The notes under the pieces: model-generated
What the model was told of the DNA's origin: nothing
What the model saw: the letters and a program-made list of their open reading frames with translations, nothing else
Databases searched by the model: none
Program-made: the position numbers and the translations under genes
In this document: positions 1 to 4,673 of the stretch, in pieces
Layout of the letters: every line of letters begins with the position of its first letter
Numbering within the stretch: the stretch's first letter is position 1
DNA from: Nitrospirota bacterium
GTDB lineage: Bacteria > Nitrospirota > Thermodesulfovibrionia > Thermodesulfovibrionales > Dissulfurispiraceae
Assembly (NCBI GenBank): GCA_013349595.1
Contig: DUZI01000297.1
Coordinates: forward strand, 1 to 5,253
DNA: 5,253 nt
Reading direction: 5' to 3'

Positions 1-390
1 AACAGCAAGGATGAGGAAAAAAGTTGGAAAGGCAAGCATTATATCTACAAAACGCATTAATAAGGCATCTACCTTGCCACCATAATAACCAGCAAAAGAA
101 CCAATTAGTATCCCAATAGATATGGCAATACTTACAGCCAATAAACCAACCTTTAGAGATGCCCTTGCCCCCCAAATCATCCTTGATAAAAGATCTCTGC
201 CAAGTTCGTCAGTGCCGAATATATGATTTTTATCAGGTGGAGACAGTATATTATGGACATTTATCTTTGTAGGTTCGTAAGGGGCAATAAGGGGTGCAAA
301 GATTGCCATGATTGATAGAATTATTACAATGCAAAGTCCAATTACAGATAATTTATTCCTCTTAAATCTCTGCCAAATAATTTTAAACAT
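1..390 (-). CDS. DppC/OppC-type ABC transporter permease, N-terminal 130 residues (runs off window)
   Basis: Inner-membrane permease subunit of a peptide/nickel-class ABC importer, the partner of the DppB-like protein encoded just upstream. The frame is open from the ATG at 390 to the window edge, giving 130 residues; the family is usually about 270-300, so the rest lies outside. Visible features are a basic N-terminus (KIIWQRFKRNK), a first membrane segment at about residues 14-36, and the DppC signature FGTDELGRDLLSR at 58-70. Further membrane segments begin at about 80-102, followed by GYYGG and the stretch that normally leads to FVDIMLAFP (114-122). The EAA loop that contacts the ATPase is not reached. 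The ATG lies 3 nt after the dppB-like stop, so the two are almost certainly co-translated; upstream there is only a weak AGGG. Substrate (dipeptide, oligopeptide, nickel) cannot be told from the permease alone. Confidence 0.93.
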   Translation of the reverse strand, partial: MFKIIWQRFKRNKLSVIGLCIVIILSIMAIFAPLIAPYEPTKINVHNILSPPDKNHIFGTDELGRDLLSRMIWGARASLKVGLLAVSIAISIGILIGSFAGYYGGKVDALLMRFVDIMLAFPTFFLILAV

Positions 391-393
391 CTA

Positions 394-1365
394 TTATCTA
401 ACCCTAATCCTCGGATCAACTACTGCATAACAAAGATCTGCAATGAGATTACCAATGAGTGTGAGCATCGCCCCGATTACAAGTATTCCCATAATAGTGG
501 GATAATCTCTTGCCATTGCAGAGGCATAAAAAAGTTGTCCCATACCCGGTATTGCAAATATGGTCTCAAATATTACACTGCCTCCTATCAAGCCTGGCAC
601 TGATAATCCAAGTATTGTTACAATTGGCATTAAGGCATTAGTGAGTGCATGTCTTAAAATAACATCGCTTTCTGAAAGTCCCTTTGCCTTTGCAGTCTTT
701 ATGTAATCCTGTCTTATAACCTCAAGCATACTTGACCTGCTATATCTACTCATACCTGCAATACCACCAAAGGCACTTAGTCCAACAGGCAATATGAGAT
801 GATGCAAAAAATCAAAAACCCTTTCCATAGGACTCATCTCTGAAACATCTATACTCTGAATGCCTGAAATAGGCAATAACCCAAGATGGACTCCAAAAAA
901 GAGCATCAAGAGCAAGGCAAGCCAGAATGTGGGCGTTGAAAAACCTATAAAGACAAATATGGTTGTAAGCCTGTCAAATAATGAATATTGCCTGACTGCT
1001 GATAAGACACCAATTGGTATAGCAATGGAAAGTATTACAAGTAGAGAAAGTATATTGATAGTAAGTGTGACAGGTATCCTTTCCTTTATTTTATCAATCA
1101 CGAGTTTGCCATCAGAAAAGGAACGACCAAAGTCAAAGGTAATAAATCTCTTTAACCAATCTAAGTATTGTTCATGTAAAGGTTTATCAAGACCATAGAG
1201 TTTTTTTAGATTTTCCCTTGCCTGTTGAGAGGTCTTCATAGTCATCTCAGTCTCTATTTCAACTGGGTCACCTGGTGCAAGATGTATCACCACAAAAGAG
1301 ATTAGAGTAATTCCAACTATAAGTGGAATCATCATCAAGAGCCTTTTAATTGTATAGATTAGCAT
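394..1365 (-). CDS. DppB/OppB-type ABC transporter permease (peptide/nickel class)
   Basis: Integral-membrane permease of 323 residues, the usual length for this family, forming a heterodimer with the DppC-like protein downstream. It opens with a hydrophobic segment (about residues 9-30) followed by the family hallmark HLAPGDP (28-34). An extracytoplasmic region comes next, with the typical YGLDKPLHEQYLDWLKRF (57-74), then membrane segments at about 101-122, 134-158, 188-206, 245-265 and 291-315. The EAA loop that docks on the ATPase is visible at about 221-248 (KTAKAKGLSESDVILRHAL), followed by IPGMGQLFY (272-280) and the C-terminal DPRIR. The ATG at 1363-1365 sits inside the end of the methyltransferase gene (7 nt overlap), with only a poor Shine-Dalgarno match, so translation may be coupled. 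Solute-binding and ATPase genes are not in the window; they may follow dppC. Substrate unknown. Confidence 0.95.
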   Translation of the reverse strand: MLIYTIKRLLMMIPLIVGITLISFVVIHLAPGDPVEIETEMTMKTSQQARENLKKLYGLDKPLHEQYLDWLKRFITFDFGRSFSDGKLVIDKIKERIPVTLTINILSLLVILSIAIPIGVLSAVRQYSLFDRLTTIFVFIGFSTPTFWLALLLMLFFGVHLGLLPISGIQSIDVSEMSPMERVFDFLHHLILPVGLSAFGGIAGMSRYSRSSMLEVIRQDYIKTAKAKGLSESDVILRHALTNALMPIVTILGLSVPGLIGGSVIFETIFAIPGMGQLFYASAMARDYPTIMGILVIGAMLTLIGNLIADLCYAVVDPRIRVR

Positions 1366-2102
1366 TTGTAAATAGATAGCACTTCTTTAGAATAGCTATT
1401 TTCCCCGCTATATATAATCAAAGGATTTAAAACCTTCAAACCAGATTTTGCACCCTTGACTGCCTCTATGAGTATCATCTTGGCAGGAGAATCAATGAAG
1501 GAATGGACAAATCGGAGACACTTAATCTCAAGGGAGTTTTCCTTCATCTTTATCAAAACTTCTGAAAGCCTCTCGGGGAGATAAATCATATAAAAATGTC
1601 CATGATGCCTTAGCATGTTTGAGGCAGACTTTAAAAGCTGAGAAAGTGATAAATGGGTCTCATGTCGGGCAATTGCCCTTTCATCATTGGGACTTATTAA
1701 ACCAGTCTTTACCTTTCTAAAGGGAGGGTTGGTAATCACTGCATCAAAGGAGTGTAAATATTTATCATCCCTTGCTAATTCCCTGATATCTCCCTGTATT
1801 GAAACTACCCTATCATCAAGTTTGTTGAGCCTAATATTTTCCTCTGAAATGAGGGAAAGGCTTTCTTGCAATTCTACTAAAATTACATGACAATCTAAAT
1901 ATTTTTTTGCAAGAAGCAAACCTATGATACCAGAGCCTGCCCCAAAATCCATCAACTTTTTAATCCTTGGCATCTTCACAAAATCATAGAGTAATAAGGC
2001 ATCAATAGATACCCTATAACCATCTTTGTTTTGATACAGCTTAATATCTCTTAAATAGTCAAGCGTTTTGTCTTGGCAAAATGATGGGATAATATCATTC
2101 AT
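1359..2102 (-). CDS. trmN6: TrmN6/YfiC-type SAM-dependent adenine-N6 methyltransferase (COG4123)
   Basis: A 247-residue class I SAM methyltransferase. Motif I is DFGAGSG at residues 52-58 and the ribose-binding acidic residue is probably E77. D105 (QGDI) fits motif III, and the catalytic NPPF motif at 125-128 (VITNPPF) is typical of enzymes that methylate an exocyclic amino group of adenine or related substrates. The N-terminal KDGYRVSIDALLLYDFV (26-42) is the lead-in characteristic of the COG4123 family, whose E. coli member methylates A37 of tRNA-Val1. That reaction is known for the family; here it is inferred. RNA rather than DNA or protein substrate is likely, because the protein is short and has no target-recognition domain. 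The ATG at 2102 overlaps the HNH gene by 8 nt and the stop overlaps the next permease gene by 7 nt, so it sits in the middle of a coupled gene string. It could instead be an uncharacterised paralogue with another target. Confidence 0.85.
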   Translation of the reverse strand: MNDIIPSFCQDKTLDYLRDIKLYQNKDGYRVSIDALLLYDFVKMPRIKKLMDFGAGSGIIGLLLAKKYLDCHVILVELQESLSLISEENIRLNKLDDRVVSIQGDIRELARDDKYLHSFDAVITNPPFRKVKTGLISPNDERAIARHETHLSLSQLLKSASNMLRHHGHFYMIYLPERLSEVLIKMKENSLEIKCLRFVHSFIDSPAKMILIEAVKGAKSGLKVLNPLIIYSGENSYSKEVLSIYKC

Positions 2103-2397
2103 CTATTTGCTTATTAAGGCTACCTAAATATTGTTGCCATTCGGTAGGTAGGAAGTATTTTTTGTTATTGTTACATTCTTTACATGCAGGGACTAAATTA
2201 CTCTTTACTGATTTTCCACCCCTTATGAGAGGGATTAAATGATCCATAGTAAGTTCTTTGGGCGGAAAATTTCTATTACAATAATAACATTTTGAATTAG
2301 AGAGTTTCTTTTTCCACCAGGCAGTTGCTCTAATTTGACGAGCAATAAACTTCTCTTTTTTAAGCTCTGACTCTGATACAGAACTTACAAAGACCAA
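2095..2397 (-). CDS. Small HNH endonuclease-fold protein
   Basis: Short HNH-family protein with a treble-clef zinc site. In the 100-residue version chosen here, CYYC lies at 37-40, MDHLIPLIRGG at 51-61 (catalytic-type D52-H53), N67 in SKSNLVP-like context, and CKEC at 72-75 followed by NNNKK. The two CxxC pairs would bind zinc, and H53/N67 plus the region after CKEC would form the beta-beta-alpha metal site. Such stand-alone HNH proteins have no assigned role; nicking or cleavage of nucleic acid is inferred from the fold only. No ATG lies upstream of the domain. Possible starts are TTG 2397, GTG 2442 and TTG 2487; none has a convincing ribosome binding site. I prefer 2397 because homologues as I recall them begin near the LVFVSS segment, and the two longer versions would overlap the preceding DUF507 gene by 32 or 77 nt. 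The longer form to 2487 would have 130 residues. It overlaps the methyltransferase start by 8 nt. Confidence 0.82.
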   Translation of the reverse strand: MVFVSSVSESELKKEKFIARQIRATAWWKKKLSNSKCYYCNRNFPPKELTMDHLIPLIRGGKSVKSNLVPACKECNNNKKYFLPTEWQQYLGSLNKQIDE

Positions 2398-2410
2398 TTC
2401 ACTGAAAATA

Positions 2411-2689
2411 CTATTTTCTTCCTCTTCTGCTCTCTTCTTCACTAAAGTATTTTTTGTATAATACTTCCCATTCCATACTTCCTTCAAATGGCTTTTTTGA
2501 AAGGGATTGTATCTTTTCTCTCACAGTAATATCTATATCTTCACCAACCCTTAGCTCATCAATTAATATCCTTTTAATTGCTTTGCGGAGTTTTTCTTCC
2601 CCTTCAATAGGTGTTAAAATATTTTTTTCAATAAGTCCTTTACATATTAAGTGTGTGAGATGCCTAATCTTATCATCTGAGAGCATCAT
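2411..2689 (-). CDS. DUF507 family protein, second of a tandem pair
   Basis: A 92-residue, charged, probably all-helical cytosolic protein of unknown function. It belongs with its upstream neighbour: both carry DEL at residues 44-46, V48 and VRE at 56-58 in exactly the same register, so the two are diverged duplicates. The C-terminal half, with EWEVLYKKYF at 73-82, matches the usual end of DUF507 proteins; the tail is very basic (SRRGRK). The ATG at 2689 overlaps the stop of the first copy as ATGA (4 nt), and GAGAGGA lies about 10 nt upstream; a second ATG follows directly at 2686. The duplication and overlap suggest that the two proteins are made in fixed ratio and may pair with each other, which is an inference. 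Nothing indicates a catalytic site. Confidence 0.85.
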   Translation of the reverse strand: MMLSDDKIRHLTHLICKGLIEKNILTPIEGEEKLRKAIKRILIDELRVGEDIDITVREKIQSLSKKPFEGSMEWEVLYKKYFSEEESRRGRK

Positions 2690-2967
2690 ATTATTATATT
2701 CCTCTCTCTTATAAGCTTTGTCTTTGTCATATCAAAGAGTTTACGATAGTCAACCCTACCCCTTTCAATTTCTAATTCATACTTCTTGAGTATTTCTCGA
2801 ACTTCATCATTGAGCCTGTCTTCTACGGATAGCTCGTCCATCATTATTCTCACGACCTCTTCAATAGTAGCTTCATGTGATAACTTAAAATGAGCGAGAT
2901 TTTTATGAGAAATATATGAAACTATCTTTTTAGCTATTACAGGGACCCAACTTTTTGGAATTCTCAT
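2686..2967 (-). CDS. DUF507 family protein, first of a tandem pair
   Basis: A 93-residue protein beginning MRIPKSWVPVIAKKIV, the typical DUF507 N-terminus. The core is EEVVRIMMDELSVEDRLNDEVRE (split here as 36-46 and 47-58), predicted helical and charged, with no membrane segment or signal peptide. Function is unknown for the family. I chose the ATG at 2967 because AGAAGG and GGAAAG lie just upstream and the spacing to the rpsR stop is 4 nt; a TTG at 2994 would add nine residues and overlap rpsR, and is unlikely. It follows rpsR where rplI (L9) often stands in other bacteria, so it is co-transcribed with ribosomal-protein genes and ssb. A link to translation or to DNA maintenance is possible from context alone. 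Confidence 0.87.
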   Translation of the reverse strand: MRIPKSWVPVIAKKIVSYISHKNLAHFKLSHEATIEEVVRIMMDELSVEDRLNDEVREILKKYELEIERGRVDYRKLFDMTKTKLIRERNIII

Positions 2968-2971
2968 CCTT

Positions 2972-3199
2972 CTATCTTTCCATAAATGGGACAAGAGCTA
3001 TGCTTCTGGCCCTTTTGATGGCAGTAGTGAGTTCTCTCTGATGAACCGAACAGGTGCCCGTCATCTTTCTTGATAAAATCTTACCTCTTTCAGTTATATA
3101 ACCTCTGATAATCTTTAAATCCTTGTAATCAATAAAAGGAACCTTTTCTGAGCAAAAGGTGCAAAATTTTTTTCTTTGAAATCTCTTATGTTGTAACAT
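2972..3199 (-). CDS. rpsR: 30S ribosomal protein S18
   Basis: Small-subunit ribosomal protein S18, 75 residues, a normal length. It binds S6 and 16S rRNA on the platform of the 30S subunit. Diagnostic stretches are DYKDLKIIRGYITERGKILSRK (24-45, read in two parts as DYKDLKIIRGY and ITERGKILSRK), then TGTCSVHQRELTTAIKRAR (47-65) and the IALVPF end. Four possible zinc ligands are present, C13-x2-C16 and C50-x2-H53, the cysteine-containing form of S18; many bacteria have lost these. The start is secure: AGGAGA stands 5 nt before the ATG at 3199. It follows ssb with a 22 nt gap, in the classical rpsF-ssb-rpsR order, and is followed 4 nt later by the first DUF507 gene. Confidence 0.98.
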   Translation of the reverse strand: MLQHKRFQRKKFCTFCSEKVPFIDYKDLKIIRGYITERGKILSRKMTGTCSVHQRELTTAIKRARSIALVPFMER

Positions 3200-3221
3200 T
3201 TTTATCTCCTATATGTTTTTT

Positions 3222-3617
3222 TTAAAATGGTTCTTCTCTTGAAACCTCTTCAGGAGGAACAATTTCTTCATGAAAAGTGTCTGAACTCATACCATCTTTT
3301 TTAGATTGTAAAAATCGCACATTACTTGCAATTACTTCCATCTTTGACTTCTTTTGACCTTCATATTCCCATTTTCGCTCTCTTAACCTGCCCTCAACAA
3401 GAATAAGATTACCCTTGTTCAAATACTGTCCACAACTCTCAGCTTGTTTTCCAAATACAACACAATCAATAAACAAGACTTCATCTTTGTACTCATCGCC
3501 CTGCTTAGACCGTGTATTTACTGCAAGACCAAAAGAAGTTACAGGAAGTCCCGCAGGCGTATATCTCACATCAGGGTCTTTTGTGAGCCTACCTATTAGA
3601 ATTATTCTATTAAACAC
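3222..3617 (-). CDS. ssb: Single-stranded DNA-binding protein
   Basis: Tetrameric single-stranded DNA-binding protein of replication, recombination and repair, 131 residues. The OB-fold covers about residues 1-105: FNRIILIGRLTKDPDVRYTP (2-21), the FGLAVN strand, IDCVVFGKQAE (50-60), LVEGRLRERKWE (73-84) and MEVIASNVRFLQ. A short acidic linker of roughly 25 residues leads to the C-terminal tip EEPF, which matches the partner-binding tip (usually DDxPF) used to recruit repair and replication enzymes. The linker is much shorter than in E. coli SSB. The start is GTG at 3617, 3 nt after the rpsF stop, with GAGG about 8 nt upstream, overlapping the end of rpsF. Its place between rpsF and rpsR is the common bacterial arrangement and supports this being the main housekeeping SSB. 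Confidence 0.97.
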   Translation of the reverse strand: MFNRIILIGRLTKDPDVRYTPAGLPVTSFGLAVNTRSKQGDEYKDEVLFIDCVVFGKQAESCGQYLNKGNLILVEGRLRERKWEYEGQKKSKMEVIASNVRFLQSKKDGMSSDTFHEEIVPPEEVSREEPF

Positions 3618-3620
3618 TTC

Positions 3621-3989
3621 TTAACCCTCTTTTACCTTGTTGATATCATCAGGATTGACAGGGGCATCACCAAATAGATTTTTAGGAATAGTTGCAATTT
3701 GAGGTTTAGAAAGCCTAATAACAAGAAACTTGACTACAATGTCATAGACCTTGAAATAATCTTCAATCTTTCTTATTGTCCCAGCTGGAGACCTGAATAG
3801 AAAAAAGATATAAAGACCATATTTTTGCTTGTTGAGTTCATAGGAAAGTTTTCTTTTCCCCCAATTGTCAATCTTCAAAATCTCTCCACCATTTGAAGTA
3901 ATCAGACTTGAAATCTTATCGATAGCAGACTTCATTTCATTCTCAGATGAATTAGGATTGAGAATTACAGCAGTTTCATAAAAGTTCAT
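3621..3989 (-). CDS. rpsF: 30S ribosomal protein S6
   Basis: Small-subunit ribosomal protein S6, 122 residues, a ferredoxin-like fold that pairs with S18 on the 30S platform. The opening MNFYETAVILNPN, the central WGKRKLSYELNKQKYGLYI (43-61) and the FKVYDIVVKFLVIRL strand (79-93) are diagnostic. A C-terminal extension of about 30 residues follows the fold, ending in the basic/acidic KVKEG. I chose the ATG at 3989 because GGAGG lies exactly 5 nt upstream; an in-frame ATG at 4001 would add four residues but has no ribosome binding site. It heads the gene string rpsF-ssb-rpsR-DUF507-DUF507. In several bacteria the S6-S18 complex binds the rpsF leader and represses its own operon; a candidate structured leader is present here. 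Confidence 0.97.
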   Translation of the reverse strand: MNFYETAVILNPNSSENEMKSAIDKISSLITSNGGEILKIDNWGKRKLSYELNKQKYGLYIFFLFRSPAGTIRKIEDYFKVYDIVVKFLVIRLSKPQIATIPKNLFGDAPVNPDDINKVKEG

Positions 3990-3992
3990 AAC

Positions 3993-4041
3993 AACCTCCA
4001 TATGGATATTAAGCCCTTTTTATCTCCAAGGGCATGGAGTT
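3993..4041 (-). promoter_or_regulatory. Candidate structured leader of rpsF that can sequester the ribosome binding site
   Basis: In the RNA, AACUCCAU (4041-4034) can pair with AUGGAGGUU (4001-3993, one bulged G), covering the GGAGG. Immediately inside it GCCCUU (4033-4028) pairs with AAGGGC (4018-4013) around a 9-nt loop. An 11-nt bulge (4012-4002) remains on the 3' side. A competing hairpin, CUCCA (4039-4035) with UGGAG (4028-4024) around a 6-nt loop, would break both stems and free the binding site. Known S6:S18 autoregulatory leaders have two stacked stems with a conserved CCG in the internal loop; I see no CCG here, so this is similar in layout only. No energy calculation was made. Confidence 0.4.
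3995..3999 (-). promoter_or_regulatory. rpsF ribosome binding site
   Basis: A perfect GGAGG 5 nt before the ATG at 3989. It decides the rpsF start against the in-frame ATG at 4001. It also lies within a stretch that can pair with the leader (see the leader entry). Confidence 0.85.
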
Positions 4042-4064
4042 AAACACCTAAAAAAAAGACATTT

Positions 4065-4094
4065 TTTATATCATAAAAGTTTAAATAAAATCAA
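4065..4094 (-). promoter_or_regulatory. Candidate sigma-70 promoter for the rpsF operon
   Basis: TTGATT (4094-4089) and TATAAA (4070-4065) are separated by 18 nt and point toward rpsF. Transcription would start near 4058, giving a leader of about 70 nt that contains the paired elements described above. The surroundings are AT-rich, so chance matches are common. A weaker alternative, TATAAT at 4204-4199 with a poor -35, lies inside the inverted-repeat element. Confidence 0.45.
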
Positions 4095-4112
4095 ACTAAA
4101 GCTATTGTCCCA

Positions 4113-4155
4113 AAAATAGCGATAGTAAGGGTTGGTGTGGAATTTTTATACGACA
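4113..4155 (+). repeat. Left arm of inverted repeat
   Basis: Outer 18 bases match the right arm except one; inner blocks ATTTTTATA and CGACA also match after a diverged decamer. Partner arm is 4232-4276. Confidence 0.75.
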
Positions 4156-4231
4156 CCTTTATAAAAAAAGTTCCTAGGGCTTTGTTATAAGGCATTGCAT
4201 TATAATGAATAAAGCAAAATTAAATAAAATC

Positions 4232-4276
4232 TGTCGATTATAAAAATCCTGAAAGAGCCCTTCCTATCGCTATTTT
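4232..4276 (-). repeat. Right arm of inverted repeat
   Basis: Inverted partner of 4113-4155, two bases longer because of an AT insertion before CGACA. Its outer end contains the TAG that stops the truncated dctQ. Confidence 0.75.
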
Positions 4277-4593
4277 AAGGTAGGGACTCCAAAAAATACA
4301 GACATTACAAGATAATTAATCCTATCAAGAAGGTTTCTCATACTTTCTAGATAACGAGATGAAAGGATGTCAACAGTGATATGATCTTTCTGTCTTTGCA
4401 TATAGCCGAGAGAAAAAGCTGTCACAAGGGCACCCAAAAATGACACAATTTCATAAGCACCTCTGTAAGGAATTTCAATAACCCTTAAAACTACATTACC
4501 TGTAGCAATAATCATTAGAGCTATGATTGATAAGGCTCCTAATTTAAGAAGCCTTTTATTTATGAAGTTGCAAAGTCTATTGAGGAAATTCAC
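4270..4593 (-). CDS. dctQ: TRAP transporter small permease DctQ, truncated by an inserted element
   Basis: Small membrane subunit of a TRAP-type (tripartite, ATP-independent) dicarboxylate/organic-acid importer, only 107 residues against a usual 160-190 with four membrane helices. Helix 1 spans about residues 17-37, helix 2 about 47-66, followed by the family motif RQKDHITVDIL (67-77). Helix 3 begins at about 91 and breaks off after VFFG. The final VPTLK and the TAG are encoded by the right end of the inverted-repeat element, beginning at GTC 4287-4285, so the native C-terminal half is gone. No dctM follows; the next gene is rpsF. The start is GTG at 4593, 2 nt after the out-of-frame natural stop of dctP, as expected for a once-intact dctPQM operon. 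The product is almost certainly non-functional. Confidence 0.85.
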   Translation of the reverse strand: MNFLNRLCNFINKRLLKLGALSIIALMIIATGNVVLRVIEIPYRGAYEIVSFLGALVTAFSLGYMQRQKDHITVDILSSRYLESMRNLLDRINYLVMSVFFGVPTLK

Positions 4594-4595
4594 TT

Positions 4596-4673
4596 TTATA
4601 TTGTTTTTCGTATTAATTCATTTATGTCTTTTATAATTTTAACTCCATTTAAGCCTAATGGGTTGACTTTCTT
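4596..4673 (-). pseudogene. Out-of-frame C-terminal tail of dctP
   Basis: Reading from AAG at 4673 gives KKVNPLGLNGVKIIKDINEL then IRKTI and a TAA at 4598-4596, closely resembling the usual DctP ending (a VNxxGL-G segment followed by a helix). It is shifted relative to the upstream frame; the stop of that frame (4674-4672) lies at the junction. Adding one AT unit to the run at about 4674-4683 would rejoin the two parts as PIIYIKKVN. The tail ends 2 nt before the dctQ GTG, the spacing expected in an intact operon. Confidence 0.75.

Larger units (their letters stand above)
4107..4287. mobile_element. MITE-like inverted-repeat element (or decayed IS ends)
   Basis: Two inverted arms bracket about 75 bp of AT-rich DNA with no credible reading frame. 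The left arm reads AAAATAGCGATAGTAAGGG from 4113; the right arm, read on the minus strand from 4276, gives AAAATAGCGATAGGAAGGG. After a poorly matching decamer the similarity resumes with ATTTTTATA and CGACA, ending near 4155 and 4232. Outside the arms both ends carry GTCCC (4107-4111 on plus, 4287-4283 on minus), separated from the arm by extra bases on the right (TACCTT). I found no matching target-site duplication in the flanks, so it may be an old insertion followed by a deletion, or a join between two copies. Its right end supplies the last codons and stop of the truncated dctQ. Family unknown; a transcribed copy could fold into a long hairpin. Confidence 0.6.

Noticed and set aside
860..1198. 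Plus-strand open frame of 112 codons
   Set aside because: Lies wholly antisense within the dppB-like permease gene, lacks a ribosome binding site and reads as the complement of conserved codons.
1687..1890. Plus-strand open frame of 67 codons
   Set aside because: Antisense to the methyltransferase core including the NPPF region; no recognisable protein.
2095..2102. Restriction-modification system made of the HNH gene and the adjacent methyltransferase
   Set aside because: The methyltransferase has the TrmN6/YfiC family lead-in and no DNA target-recognition domain, and the HNH protein has no specificity domain; the operon is housekeeping.
2454..2714. Plus-strand open frame of 86 codons, serine- and isoleucine-rich
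   Set aside because: Antisense to the second DUF507 gene; its composition reflects complemented AT-rich codons.
3415..3624. Plus-strand open frame of 69 codons
   Set aside because: Antisense to the conserved ssb OB-fold.
4050..4085. Terminator formed by an AT-only hairpin (TTTTATGATATAAAA) and the T-run at 4057-4050
   Set aside because: The stem has no GC pairs; the sequence is better explained as a promoter -10 region.
4150..4200. Rho-independent terminator before the T-run at 4169-4163 (minus strand)
   Set aside because: The only pairing upstream is the short palindrome CCTAGG and a weak CCT/AGG match; no stable GC stem directly precedes the T-run.
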